Counted from the stretch's first letter, positions 55,062 through 63,865 are shown. The stretch is DNA of 64,000 bases from CAYMYN01 sp964394665 (GCA_964394665.1 CAYMYN010000016.1:39653-103652), one strand, 5' to 3'. Notes: generated by a model from the letters alone, not told the origin. Translations and numbers: made by a program.

Positions 55062-56887
55062 CTGCTCCCCAGCCGGAGATCCGCAACATCGCCATCGTCG
55101 CCCACGTCGACCATGGCAAGACCACCCTGGTCGACTCCATGTTCCGTCAGGCCGGAACCGTGCGCGAGAACCAGCGCCTGCAAGAGCGCGCCATGGACTC
55201 GGACGCCCAGGAGCGCGAGCGAGGCATCACGATCCTGGCCAAGAACACCGCCCTCGACTATCGCGGGACGCGCATCAACATCGTCGACACGCCCGGCCAC
55301 GCCGACTTCGGCGGCCAGGTCGAGCGCACGCTCTCGATGGCCGACGCCGTGCTGCTGCTCGTCGACTCCTTCGAAGGCCCCATGCCCCAGACGCGCTTCG
55401 TCCTGCGCAAGGCCTTCGAGCACGGGCTGCGTGCCCTGGTGATGGTCAACAAGATCGACCGCGCGGACGCACGTCCTACCGAGGTGCTCGAGGAGATCTT
55501 CGACCTGTTCGTGGAGCTGGGCGCCAATGACCAACAGCTCGAGTTCCCCGTGGTCTATGGCTCGGGGCGCGATGGCTACGCGATGGACGAGATCGGCGGC
55601 CAGTCCACCGATCTCGTGCCGCTGTTCGACAAGATCCTGAAGCACGTGCCGGCCCCGCCCATGGACCTCGACGGCCCGGTGCGCTTCCAGGCCGTGACCC
55701 TCGAGCACGACGACTTCGTCGGCCGCCTGGCGATCGGCCGCGTGCACCGCGGCGTGCTGCGCAATGGCTCGCGACTGGTGGTCTGCCACCCCGACCGCTC
55801 GCGCCCGGCCCCGATCGCGGTCAAGGGCCTGTTTCGCTACGAGGGCCTGCGCCGCGTCCCGGCCGAGCAGGTCTTCTGCGGCGACATCGCCATCGTGGCC
55901 GGCGTGGAGGAACTCTCCATCGGCGACACGCTCTGCCCCGCCGAACACCCCGATCCGCTCCCCGCGATCACCATCGACGAGCCCACGATCTCGATGGAGT
56001 TCCGCGTCAACGACTCGCCCTTCGCTGGCCGCGAGGGCAAGTTCGTCACGAGCCGCCAGATCCTCGCGCGCCTCGAGAAGGCCGCCGTCCGGGACGTGGC
56101 GCTGACGGTGGAGCGCACCGACTCGGGCGAGTCGTTCATCGTCAAGGGCCGCGGCGTGATGCACCTGGGGGTGCTGGTCGAGAACATGCGGCGCGAGGGC
56201 TTCGAGTTCGCGGTCGGCAAGCCGGTCGTGATCCTCAAGGACGTCGACGGCAAGCGCTGCGAACCCTACGAGCGCGCCACCATCGACACGCCCGGCACCT
56301 CGGCCGGCCGCGTGATCGAGTTCCTGGGCCGGCGCCGCGGCGAGCTCCTGCACATGCACGCCAGCGGCGAGACGACGCGCCTGGATTTCTCGATCCCGGC
56401 GCGCGGCCTGATCGGCGCGCGCACGGCCCTGATGACCCTCAGCCAGGGCGAAGCGGTGCTGAGCCACGTCTTCGAGGCCTGGCTGCCCGACGGCGGTCCG
56501 ATCCCGCGACGCAACAACGGCGTGCTCGTCTCCGACCGCACCGGCCCGGTCATCGCTTACGCGCTGGACGGCCTCTCCGACCGCGGCTTCTTCTTCGTCA
56601 AGCCCGGCGACGAGGCGTACGAGGGCATGCTCGTGGGCGAACACAACCGCCCCGAGGACCTGCCGGTCAACGTGAACCGCACGAAGAAGCTCACCAACAT
56701 GCGCGCGGCGGGCAAGGACGCCAGCGTCAACCTGCCTCCGCCGCACGTGATGTCGCTCGAGGAGAGCCTCGAGTACATCGAGGACGACGAGTTGCTCGAG
56801 GTCACGCCCCAGAACCTGCGCCTGCGCAAGCGCATCCTCTCCGCCGACCGCCGCAAGAAGAGCGACAAGGCCGCGCGCGTCTCATGA
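55058..56887 (+). CDS. typA: Translational GTPase TypA/BipA
   Basis: A 609-aa ribosome-associated GTPase. G1 is AHVDHGKTT, G2 lies in ERGITI, G3 in DTPGHADFGG and G4 in NKIDRADARP; domain II, the EF-G-like domains and the BipA C-terminal domain (NVNRTKKLTNMRAAGKD) follow at the usual lengths. It helps assemble the 50S subunit, especially under cold or stress. Its ATG overlaps the exonuclease-WYL stop (ATGA), and its last six bases overlap the convergent gene at 56882. Confidence 0.95.
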   Translation: MTAPQPEIRNIAIVAHVDHGKTTLVDSMFRQAGTVRENQRLQERAMDSDAQERERGITILAKNTALDYRGTRINIVDTPGHADFGGQVERTLSMADAVLLLVDSFEGPMPQTRFVLRKAFEHGLRALVMVNKIDRADARPTEVLEEIFDLFVELGANDQQLEFPVVYGSGRDGYAMDEIGGQSTDLVPLFDKILKHVPAPPMDLDGPVRFQAVTLEHDDFVGRLAIGRVHRGVLRNGSRLVVCHPDRSRPAPIAVKGLFRYEGLRRVPAEQVFCGDIAIVAGVEELSIGDTLCPAEHPDPLPAITIDEPTISMEFRVNDSPFAGREGKFVTSRQILARLEKAAVRDVALTVERTDSGESFIVKGRGVMHLGVLVENMRREGFEFAVGKPVVILKDVDGKRCEPYERATIDTPGTSAGRVIEFLGRRRGELLHMHASGETTRLDFSIPARGLIGARTALMTLSQGEAVLSHVFEAWLPDGGPIPRRNNGVLVSDRTGPVIAYALDGLSDRGFFFVKPGDEAYEGMLVGEHNRPEDLPVNVNRTKKLTNMRAAGKDASVNLPPPHVMSLEESLEYIEDDELLEVTPQNLRLRKRILSADRRKKSDKAARVS

Positions 56888-57640
56888 ACGAGCCTTGCGG
56901 CGGGGTTCGCCCCGCCGCAAGCGGCACGAGCGCACCGGGTCCCCCACGAGCCCCGAGAGGCGCGCCTGGGGAGGAAGCTCCAGGACGAAGCCCGACCCGG
57001 CGCTGCGCGGACCGAGCAAGGTCAGCTCCTCGTCGGTGGTGGTGAGCACGGCCGGGGACACCAGGCGCCGCAGGAGCTCGTCGATCAGGGCCTCGGCGCG
57101 CCCCCGCTCCGCGGCCAGGTCCCCGCGGCCCGTGGCCGCCTCCCCGCTGCGTCCGTAGAGCTCGTCGTGCAGGGCCGGGAACGCATCGGGGTCGGTCAGC
57201 ACGCTCACCAGCCAACCGTGGCTGAAGGGACCCTCCTCGACCTCGGCCAATGGCCGGGCATCGACGACCGGGAGCGGCTCGCCCATGCGCTCGCCGACCC
57301 GCGCGAATGCCCGCCCCAGCGCCGCCAGCTCGGGGCCGGGCAACGAGACCAGGCGCACCTCGCGGCCAAACACGATCGTCTCGCAGATCATGGGCGCCAG
57401 CTCCGCCACCCCGGCACCCACGTAGAGGCTGCGCGGCGGAGCGTCGGGCCGCAGCTCGGCGAGGGCCGTCGCGAGGTCGTCGGCGAGCAGGAGGCCCGTG
57501 TCGCGCAGGGCCTCGACCTGTTCGGGTACGAACAGGTCCACGTCCTGTCCTTCACAGTACACCTCCCCCAACGCCGCCCAATCGAGTTCCTCCTCGACGG
57601 CAGCGAGGGCCCGGGCGAACCGCTCGGCGCGCTCCCGCAT
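56882..57640 (-). CDS. Hypothetical protein with Rossmann-like methyltransferase-type segment
   Basis: A 252-aa soluble protein that I do not recognise. The segment SLYVGAGVAELAPMICETIV followed by VRLVSLPGPE resembles motif I and the next strand of a class I methyltransferase, but no catalytic motif is evident. The N-terminus is helical and acidic, the C-terminus basic (RSCRLRRGEPRRKARS). Its end overlaps typA by six bases. Methyltransferase is a guess; a non-catalytic role is equally possible. Confidence 0.6.
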   Translation of the reverse strand: MRERAERFARALAAVEEELDWAALGEVYCEGQDVDLFVPEQVEALRDTGLLLADDLATALAELRPDAPPRSLYVGAGVAELAPMICETIVFGREVRLVSLPGPELAALGRAFARVGERMGEPLPVVDARPLAEVEEGPFSHGWLVSVLTDPDAFPALHDELYGRSGEAATGRGDLAAERGRAEALIDELLRRLVSPAVLTTTDEELTLLGPRSAGSGFVLELPPQARLSGLVGDPVRSCRLRRGEPRRKARS

Positions 57641-57999
57641 CCCGCCAGCATGCCTCTCCGCTCGCCCCGAAGGGAAGGTGGCCGGGGTGGGAAACTCACC
57701 GCGCGCCCCGTCCCCACGGACGCGGCCGTTCGTCGCGGGCCGCCCGGAGGTCGGCCGAGCGCGATCCCCCCATCGGCTCCGACCGGCCGGATCGGTCGAA
57801 CCCGGATCCCACCATGGGAACGGACGTCGCCTGCTCCAGGAAAAAAACCACGAAAATCCAACCGATTCCCTTGCACGTTCGGTCCGGAACCGACGGAATC
57901 ATGGCTGGATTGAACGTCCTCCCGAACGGGGACGTCGATTCGTGCTCAATCCCCGAACACGGGAACGTCAACCGCAGTCCCCCCCCGCCCTGGAACCAG
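57641..57999. other. 359-bp gap between divergent genes
   Basis: Most is G+C-rich and non-coding. A distinct A-rich patch (57841-57860, with a run of A) precedes TTGCAC at 57871-57876, and a 6-bp inverted repeat lies near 57914-57935. These may be promoter elements for the H1-like gene. An in-frame ATG at 57901 would extend that gene through this stretch by 33 codons; the added residues look non-conserved. Confidence 0.4.
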
Positions 58000-58518
58000 A
58001 TGAACGCAACCATTCGCGATCGAGTCGACTCTTTTGTCGCGGACCTGACCCAGATGATCCGCGAAGCGGCCCTCGAGGCCGTGCAACAGGCCCTGGGAGC
58101 CGGCGGCGCTTCCGCCGCGCGTCGCTCCGCGGGCCCCGGCCGCAAGCCGAGCGCCGCCGGCAAGGGCTCCTCCGCCGGCGGGCGCAAGTCCCCTGGCGCC
58201 GCTCCGAAGGGCAACGCCGCCCAGGTCGCCGAAAAGCTGCTGGCCGAGATCCGGCGCCAGCCCGGCCAGCGCCTCGAGGAGATCGCTCGGGCCCTGAAGA
58301 CGACCACCGCCAACCTGCGCCCGGCGCTCGACCTGCTGCTCGGCCAGGGCAGGGTCCGCACCGAGGGCAAAGCCCGCGGCACGAACTACCACGTCGGCAC
58401 CGGCACGCCGGTCCGCAAGAAGGCCGCCTCCAAGAAGGCCAAGAAGAAGTCCGGGAAGAAGAAGGCCTCCAAGAAGAAGGCCTCCAAGCGCCCCGCCACG
58501 GCGGCCGGCGCGGCCTGA
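58000..58518 (+). CDS. Histone H1-like winged-helix protein with lysine-rich tail
   Basis: A 172-aa basic protein. Residues 1-32 are a helix (RDRVDSFVADLTQMIREAAL), 35-72 a Gly/Ala/Ser/Lys linker, 74-135 a winged-helix-like domain (AEKLLAEIRRQPGQRLEEIA, then LRPALDLLLGQGRVRTEG and NYHVG), and the last 40 residues a Lys/Ala-rich tail with repeated AAKK/ASKK blocks as in histone H1 tails. It probably binds DNA as a nucleoid protein. The start is the ATG of MNATIRDR; one at 57901 is possible. It ends before a hairpin and a 38-bp palindrome. Confidence 0.75.
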   Translation: MNATIRDRVDSFVADLTQMIREAALEAVQQALGAGGASAARRSAGPGRKPSAAGKGSSAGGRKSPGAAPKGNAAQVAEKLLAEIRRQPGQRLEEIARALKTTTANLRPALDLLLGQGRVRTEGKARGTNYHVGTGTPVRKKAASKKAKKKSGKKKASKKKASKRPATAAGAA

Positions 58519-58519
58519 G

Positions 58520-58537
58520 CCGGCGCTCCCGCGCCGG
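58520..58537 (+). terminator. 7-bp hairpin after the H1-like gene
   Basis: Arms 58520-58526 and 58531-58537 form a 7-bp G/C stem with loop TCCC, starting two bases after the stop codon. It is the first of two inverted repeats in this gap. Confidence 0.5.
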
Positions 58538-58566
58538 ACGTCGAGGCGGTTCCCCCGCCTTCGGCT

Positions 58567-58604
58567 CGCAGGAGGGGACGGGCCCGGGCCCGTCCCCTCC
58601 TGCG
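58567..58604 (+). terminator. 38-bp perfect palindrome
   Basis: Bases 58567-58585 and 58586-58604 are perfect 19-base reverse complements with no spacer, about 50 bases after the H1-like gene and 145 before the sulfatase-fold gene. It most likely folds as a terminator. A perfect 38-bp palindrome could also be a protein-binding or cruciform site. Confidence 0.6.
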
Positions 58605-58748
58605 TCCGTGGGAGCCGCGGCTCGGGCGCACCCACGGCCCACGCCCGCCTCGCCCTGCACCGCTCGCCTTCGGGGTCGGCCCGGCGCGCGATCCCCGGTA
58701 CGCTGGTGCCCTGGCGAGGGCCGAGGCCCCCCGCTCCCTGACCCAACG

Positions 58749-60239
58749 ATGCCTTTCTCCGCAAGCCCCCCGGGTTCACGAACTCTCGCCGCGGGCCGCG
58801 CCGCCCTCCTGACCTGCCTCGCCCTGGTGATGGCCTGGAGCGCGGGGTGCGCACCCACCGAGCCGGCCCCGAGGCCCCGGCCGCCGCTGGTGGTGCTCGT
58901 GGTGCTCGACACCCTGTCCGCCTTCCACGTCTCGCACCTGGGGTACGACCGGACGACGACCCCCAACCTCGACGCCTTGGCGGCCGACGGGATCTCGTTC
59001 GAGCAGACCGTCAGCCCCGCCTCCTACACGGTCGCCAGCATCCCCTCGTTGCTGACCGGGCGCCTGCCCGACCGGCACGGATTGGTCTGGTACAAGATGG
59101 TCCTGCCGGAGTCGGAGACCACCGTGGCGGAGATGCTCGCCGCCGCGGGGTATTCGACCTACGGGGCGATCGCGGTCGCCAACGGGGGCCCCGCCTACGG
59201 CAACGACAAGGGCTTCCACCAGTTCCTCGAGGTCTACGAGGGCCCCGGCGGGCCGGGCGCCCAGGTCTTCGAGCACAAGGGGCGCACCGTCCACGTCCCG
59301 CGCGCCGACGAGTTCTTGCCCCTCGTCCAAGCCCGTCTCGACCGCCGCGCGCCGGATGAGCGGCTGCTGCTCTACCTGCACGTGCTCGAGCCGCACGGCC
59401 CCTTCGATCCGCCCCTGGAGTTCAAGCAGCGGATCCGCGACGAGCGATTCCCCCACCCGTACCAGGAGGGCGACCGCGATCGCATCCAGGCCGAGATGGC
59501 CGCGCTGGACCCCGAGCAGATCCCCGATCCCGGTCAGATCGAACGCGTCATTCACCTGTACGACGCCAACATCCTGTGGGCCGACCACGAGCTCGGCCGC
59601 ATCCTCGAGGAGCTCCGCAACCGCGGCCTCTACGACGAGGCCTTGATCCTCGTCACCGCCGACCACGGCGAGGCATTCTGGCAACATGGCGTCTTCGGCC
59701 ACGGCCAGCAGGTGTACGAACCCCACGTGCGGGTGCCGTTGGTGATCAAGCCACCCAAGGGAACCGCGCCGAAGGGGGTGCGCTACTCGGGCCTGACCTC
59801 GACGCTCGACGTCCTGCCCACCATCGCGCACTGGCTGGACCTGGCGCAGCCGGAGAACCCCCTCGACGGCCACTCCTTGGTCGAGGTGCTGAACGATCCC
59901 TCGCGCGGGCTCCCCCCACGCGAGATCCTCCTGCGCTCCCGGCAGGACTACCAGCAATTCGCCCTGCGCGCGGACGACTGGAAGGCCATCGCCCAGACGG
60001 AGCGCGACGAGCACGGCGCGCTGCGCCTGGTCTCCGTCGAGCTCTACGACTTGACCGTCGATCCGAGCGAGACGAACGATCTCGCCGAGGCCCAACCCGA
60101 ACGCGCCCAGGCCCTGGGGAAACGGATCCTCGAGCGGCTCTCGGAGCTCGACGGCGCCGCGCGCGTCGGCCGCGGCGAGCTCTCACCCGCCGACGTGCAG
60201 TTGCTCGAGCGCCTGGGCTACACCGGGATCGGCGACTGA
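58749..60239 (+). CDS. Sulfatase-fold lipoprotein with threonine nucleophile
   Basis: A 496-aa predicted lipoprotein (lipobox SAGC, Cys34) of the alkaline-phosphatase superfamily. Metal-site elements are VLDTLSAFHVSHLGYDR (Asp near 54), ILVTADHGEAFW and a late HG. The nucleophile region reads SYTVASIPSLLTGR: the formylglycine Cys/Ser of true sulfatases is replaced by Thr94, and the CxPxR motif is absent. That suggests a phosphatase, phosphodiesterase or phosphotransferase (as in LtaS/EptA-type enzymes) rather than a sulfatase. It stands alone, flanked by hairpins. Confidence 0.8.
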   Translation: MPFSASPPGSRTLAAGRAALLTCLALVMAWSAGCAPTEPAPRPRPPLVVLVVLDTLSAFHVSHLGYDRTTTPNLDALAADGISFEQTVSPASYTVASIPSLLTGRLPDRHGLVWYKMVLPESETTVAEMLAAAGYSTYGAIAVANGGPAYGNDKGFHQFLEVYEGPGGPGAQVFEHKGRTVHVPRADEFLPLVQARLDRRAPDERLLLYLHVLEPHGPFDPPLEFKQRIRDERFPHPYQEGDRDRIQAEMAALDPEQIPDPGQIERVIHLYDANILWADHELGRILEELRNRGLYDEALILVTADHGEAFWQHGVFGHGQQVYEPHVRVPLVIKPPKGTAPKGVRYSGLTSTLDVLPTIAHWLDLAQPENPLDGHSLVEVLNDPSRGLPPREILLRSRQDYQQFALRADDWKAIAQTERDEHGALRLVSVELYDLTVDPSETNDLAEAQPERAQALGKRILERLSELDGAARVGRGELSPADVQLLERLGYTGIGD

Positions 60240-60250
60240 GAACGCCTTTC

Positions 60251-60274
60251 GAACGGCCGGCAAGCCGGCCGTTC
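60251..60274. terminator. 11-bp hairpin between convergent genes
   Basis: Arms 60251-60261 and 60264-60274 pair perfectly around AA, 12 bases after the sulfatase-fold gene. The desaturase gene on the other strand ends at 60323, so it may act on both. Confidence 0.7.
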
Positions 60275-60276
60275 CG

Positions 60277-60303
60277 AGAGTGTTCGAATTCTCCTCACAC
60301 TCT
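60277..60303. terminator. 7-bp A/T-containing hairpin
   Basis: Arms 60277-60283 and 60297-60303 (7 bp, 13-base loop) lie in an unusually A/T-rich stretch next to the previous hairpin, 20 bases before the desaturase stop. Probably a terminator for the minus-strand gene. Confidence 0.45.
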
Positions 60304-60322
60304 GAGACTTCCTGCGCGGCCG

Positions 60323-61282
60323 TCAGACGACGCCGCTCGCCGCGCCCTGGGGCTGGGGCTCGTCTGGATGCAGGGGGGCGGGCTTCGCGCCGACGGCCGA
60401 GCCCAGGGCCGCCCCTTGGGTCGGGCCGCGATCGCGCGTGGAGCGTTCGCGGGCGCGCTGGATCGCCGCCTCCGAGGTTCGGACGAGACCGCTGGCGAGG
60501 CCCAGCCGCGAGAGCGTCCAGACGATCCACTTGGTGGGGTCGACCTGCCACCAGCGCACCCCGTTGCGGTAGTCGCTCGGGAAGTGGTGGTGGAAGTTGT
60601 GGTAGCCCTCACCGAGCGAGACCAGCGCCGTGAGGAAGTGGTCGCGGGCCGAGATGCGCTTCGAGTAGGGACGCGAGCCGAGGGTGTGCGCGAGGGAGTT
60701 CACGCAGAACGTCGCGTGCCAGGTCACGACCACGCGCAGGAACCCCGCCACCAGCAGCGCCCCCCACGGATCCCCCCAAAGGAAGCCCAGGCCGAAGGGC
60801 AAGAGCCCCCCGAAGAGCACCGCCAGCGGCAGATAGTAGTCGTGCTGGAAGCGCACCAGCGGGTCGCGGGCCAGGTCGTGGCTGGACTCGTAGGTGCGGT
60901 TCGGATCCTTGAAGAAGATCCAGCCGATGTGGGCCCAGAGGAACCCGCGCTGGATGTTGTAGGGATCCAGATCCTTGTCGGTGTGCGCGTGATGGCGACG
61001 ATGGTCGGCCGACCAGGTGAGAGCCGAGTTCTGCACCGCTCCCGCGCCCATGCACAGCAGGGCCGCGCGCACCGGCCAGACCGCGTCCCAGGCGCGGTGC
61101 GAGAACAGGCGGTGGTAGCCAGCGGTGATCCCGAGCCCGGTCAGGAAGGCCAGCAGGAAGGCCAGGCCCACCGTCCACCAGGAGAACTGGTAGAAGGCCA
61201 TGTAGGCGATCCCGAGGATCGCGAAGAGGTGGACGAGGACCAGGAAGGTCGCGTTCGTCCAGTCGACCGCGCGGCGCTCCAT
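60323..61282 (-). CDS. Membrane fatty-acid (acyl-CoA type) desaturase
   Basis: A 319-aa membrane di-iron enzyme. The three His boxes are HRLFSH, HRRHH and HNFHH, in the order and spacing of delta-9 acyl-CoA or acyl-lipid desaturases, with four hydrophobic segments around them (LVLVHLFAILGIAYMAF and others). It puts a double bond in fatty acids to adjust membrane fluidity. Its ATG overlaps the VOC-protein stop by one base (TGATG), so the two are co-translated. The last 40 residues are a non-conserved tail. Confidence 0.9.
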   Translation of the reverse strand: MERRAVDWTNATFLVLVHLFAILGIAYMAFYQFSWWTVGLAFLLAFLTGLGITAGYHRLFSHRAWDAVWPVRAALLCMGAGAVQNSALTWSADHRRHHAHTDKDLDPYNIQRGFLWAHIGWIFFKDPNRTYESSHDLARDPLVRFQHDYYLPLAVLFGGLLPFGLGFLWGDPWGALLVAGFLRVVVTWHATFCVNSLAHTLGSRPYSKRISARDHFLTALVSLGEGYHNFHHHFPSDYRNGVRWWQVDPTKWIVWTLSRLGLASGLVRTSEAAIQRARERSTRDRGPTQGAALGSAVGAKPAPLHPDEPQPQGAASGVV

Positions 61283-61626
61283 CAGCCCTCGACCAACCCG
61301 ATGATGTTGCCTTCGGGATCCTCGAACTGGGCGATGCGCCGCTGCCCGAAGGCCTCCGTGGGCGGGACGATCGTCTTGCCGCCCAGGCGCTCGGCGTTCT
61401 CGAGTGCGCCCGCGAGGTTGGGGACCTGCACGTAGATCAGGGTCTCGACCGGCCCGTGCTGCTCCTCGTGGAGCGCACCGCGGATGCCGCCTCCGGGCAA
61501 GTCCAGCTCGCTGTACCCGTCGGAGCCGGCCGAGGCGAAGTTCCAGCCGAAGAGCTGTTGGTAGAAGGGGCGCAGACGCTCACCGTCGCGGCCGGCGATC
61601 TCGAATAGGACGACGGGATTGGGCAA
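61282..61626 (-). CDS. VOC superfamily (glyoxalase-like) protein
   Basis: A 114-aa protein of the vicinal-oxygen-chelate fold. FEIAGRDGERLRPFYQQLFGW is the first beta-alpha unit and FEDPEGNIIGLVEG the typical C-terminal strand with a potential metal-binding Glu. Small VOC proteins bind or modify small molecules. It is the first gene of a two-gene unit with the desaturase, so a lipid or aldehyde role is possible but unproven. Confidence 0.85.
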   Translation of the reverse strand: MPNPVVLFEIAGRDGERLRPFYQQLFGWNFASAGSDGYSELDLPGGGIRGALHEEQHGPVETLIYVQVPNLAGALENAERLGGKTIVPPTEAFGQRRIAQFEDPEGNIIGLVEG

Positions 61627-62005
61627 GGCGGGGGGTCCTGGGGGCGAGGGAGAGGAGCGGCCAGGCGATCCCGGGGGGCGGGATCGATCTGGGAGCGGGC
61701 GTCGCGGTCGGGATCGGCGTAGGGGGCCCTGGGGGCGCCCGGGGCCTCAGACGGTCCACGGGGCACGGATGCTAACCCATCCGCGTCCCCCGCGGCGAGG
61801 GTCCAAACCCATCCCGGATCCAAACTTCCGTCCAGTGGGCCCTCCCCGCTCGGCGCGGGGCGCACGGGGACGGGTGCCGCGAAACGGGCCCGCCGGCGGA
61901 CCTCGCCGACAGGCACCTCCATCGGCTCCGGCCGGCGGAGCGGGGCCCCCGCGTCGGGGAAGCTCCGTTCCCCGCCAGCCGGGCGAGATCCGCGCGGTCG
62001 GGGTC
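61627..62005. other. 379-bp intergenic region
   Basis: This lies between the start of the VOC gene and the end of the RRM gene, both on the minus strand. Translations in all frames are low-complexity. Apart from a 7-bp hairpin (61955-61974) after the RRM gene I see only G/C tracts. Confidence 0.45.
61955..61974 (-). terminator. Hairpin downstream of the RRM gene
   Basis: Arms 61955-61961 and 61968-61974 form a 7-bp stem with a six-base loop, about 31 bases beyond the RRM stop on the minus strand. Confidence 0.5.
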
Positions 62006-62362
62006 CTACCAGCGGTCGCCGCCGCGGCCCCCGCCGCCGCCACCACCCCGGCCGCCGCGACCCCCGTAGCCGCCCCCGCCGCCCCGGCTGCCGCCACCTC
62101 CGCCACCGCCCTGCCGCTCCTGGGCTTCGTTCACCTTGAGGTTGCGGCCGTCGAGGTCCGCCCCGTCCATCGCTTCGATGGCCGCCTGCGCCTCCTTGTC
62201 GGAGCCCATCTCGACGAAGGCGAAGCCGCGCGGGCGGCCCGTCTCGCGGTCGGAGACGATGTGAACGTCCGTGACGCTGCGCCCGTCCGCGCCGAACGCG
62301 GTGCGCAGGTCGTCCTCGGTGGTGTCGTAGGAGAGGTTGCCTACGTAGAGTCGCTTACCCAT
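62006..62362 (-). CDS. Glycine-rich RRM RNA-binding protein
   Basis: A 118-aa single-RRM protein. RNP2 is KRLYVGNL at residues 3-10 and RNP1 is RPRGFAFVEM at about 43-52, so both RNA-contacting strands are intact. Residues from 85 are a Gly/Arg tail with GGGG, GYGG and RGGRGG repeats, as in cyanobacterial Rbp and plant GRP cold-shock proteins. It probably acts as an RNA chaperone. A 16-base inverted repeat at 62388-62403 lies in its leader; the upstream gap is long, which would suit RNA-level control. Confidence 0.92.
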   Translation of the reverse strand: MGKRLYVGNLSYDTTEDDLRTAFGADGRSVTDVHIVSDRETGRPRGFAFVEMGSDKEAQAAIEAMDGADLDGRNLKVNEAQERQGGGGGGGSRGGGGGYGGRGGRGGGGGGGRGGDRW

Positions 62363-62765
62363 GGGAAATCAGGACCGGGAGTTGGCGTGCCGACCGTTCG
62401 GCATCGGACCGCGCACAGCGGCGGCGTCCGGGGCGGTACGCGGAGCAGCGGACGGGGCGCGGCCGCGCGTCGAACCACGGGTCCGCGCGTTGTTGTGCCG
62501 TGCTCGCGCCTCGGAACGAGGCGCGCAGGTGAAGTTCCCGCCGCATGGGGTCAGTGGTCCGGGATCGATCGGAAGGCCGGAGGCAGGAACGCGTCGCCCC
62601 ACCCCCCGGCATCCGTTCCCGAACCGCGGGGCATGCTAGCAGATCTCCCCGGTCGGGGGCCCCGGAGCCGCGCGGCGCCCGATTCCCGGTCTCGGACTTG
62701 ATCCCGACCACGTCCGGAGTGGAGTGGGCCCACCGCCTCCCCCGGGATCCCTCCGCCCCGCCCCC
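62363..62765. other. 403-bp divergent intergenic region
   Basis: It separates the RRM gene (minus) from the DNA methyltransferase gene (plus). No protein-coding frame is convincing. A perfect inverted repeat with 6-base arms (62388-62393 and 62398-62403, TGCCGA with spacer CCGT) sits 26 bases before the RRM start and could be an operator or leader hairpin. I see no clear promoter hexamers. Confidence 0.4.
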
Positions 62766-63830
62766 ATGCACCGCCTCGAACTCGGCGACTGCCTCGAGCG
62801 CCTGCGCTCCTACGAAGGGCCGCCCTTCGACCTGGTCTACCTCGACCCGCCCTACTTCCTCGAGCGCGAGTTCGCGCTCGAGCAGGGCTCGTCCGTCGCG
62901 TTCTCCGGCCGCTGGCAGGCCCGCCCCGACGACCTGCACTCCGCCCTGGCGCTGGCCGCGCGCGCCCCACGCCTGGCCCCCTACCTCGCCTTCCTCGACG
63001 AGCGCCTGCGTCGCGTGCACGAACTCCTGGCGCCCGACGGCTCGCTGTTCGTCCACATCGGCCCGCGCGAGGGCGCCTACGTGCGCGTGCTCCTCGACCG
63101 CATCTTCGGCCTGGAGCGCTGGCGCGCGACGATCACCTGGCAGCGCTCGCACCCTAAGAACAACATCAAGAACGCCCTCGGCAACGTCTCCGACCACATC
63201 TACTACTACACGCGGTCGAACGAGTTCGCGTTCCACGTGCAGCACACGCCGCACGATGCGACCTACCTCGCCAACAGCTTCTCCCAGCGCGACGAGGCAG
63301 GCGAGTACGCCCTCGCTCCGATCGTGCAGGAACGCTCGCGCAAGGGATATCACTACACCTACCGCGACCACACCCCGGCGCACGGCTGGCGCGTGCGGCG
63401 CGAGACGCTCGAGTCCTACGACCGCGCGCGGCTCGTGCACTGGGGCAAGCGGCGGCCGTACAAGAAGATCTACCTGCACGAGGCCCGCGGCGCGCCCCTG
63501 CAGACGATCTGGACCGATCTCCCCAACATCACGCGGACCGAGCGGGACCGGAGGCGGTACCCGACCCAGAAGCCGGTGGCGCTGCTCGAGCGCATCCTGA
63601 CCCTAGCGAGTGATCCAGGCGACCTCGTGCTCGACCCCTTCTGCGGCTCGGGCACGACCCTGGTCGCCGCGCGGAATCTGGGCCGGCGGGCGCTGGGCAT
63701 CGATCTCGAGCCGGAGGCCCTGCGCGTCGCCCGCGAGCGGCTGGAAGCCCTGGAGCACCTGGAGCCGACGGGCCCCGACCCGAACGGCCAGCCGGCGCAG
63801 GCCCCTGGAGCGCCCCCGGCGTCCCGCTGA
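62766..63830 (+). CDS. Site-specific DNA methyltransferase (adenine/N4-cytosine, beta class)
   Basis: A 354-aa amino-methyltransferase. The catalytic motif IV is LVYLDPPYF near residue 24 and the SAM-binding motif I is LDPFCGSGTTLVAARNLG near 290, giving the beta-class order (IV before I). The QKPVALLERIL segment before motif I is typical. The central region shows NDxxYxY-type Tyr-rich strands (SDHIYYYTRSNEF). No restriction enzyme gene is adjacent in the window, so it looks like an orphan, perhaps regulatory, methyltransferase. Start at the ATG of MHRLELGD. It precedes tRNA-Gly. Confidence 0.88.
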   Translation: MHRLELGDCLERLRSYEGPPFDLVYLDPPYFLEREFALEQGSSVAFSGRWQARPDDLHSALALAARAPRLAPYLAFLDERLRRVHELLAPDGSLFVHIGPREGAYVRVLLDRIFGLERWRATITWQRSHPKNNIKNALGNVSDHIYYYTRSNEFAFHVQHTPHDATYLANSFSQRDEAGEYALAPIVQERSRKGYHYTYRDHTPAHGWRVRRETLESYDRARLVHWGKRRPYKKIYLHEARGAPLQTIWTDLPNITRTERDRRRYPTQKPVALLERILTLASDPGDLVLDPFCGSGTTLVAARNLGRRALGIDLEPEALRVARERLEALEHLEPTGPDPNGQPAQAPGAPPASR

Positions 63831-63836
63831 CCCCCC

Positions 63837-63865
63837 GCCCCTGGGGGCCTTGCGGTCCCAGGGGC
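63837..63865 (+). terminator. 9-bp hairpin after the methyltransferase gene
   Basis: Arms 63837-63845 and 63857-63865 are perfect 9-base reverse complements with an 11-base loop, six bases after the stop codon. It separates the methyltransferase gene from tRNA-Gly. Confidence 0.6.

Noticed and set aside
62766..63830. A restriction-modification system
   Set aside because: Only the methyltransferase is present within the window.
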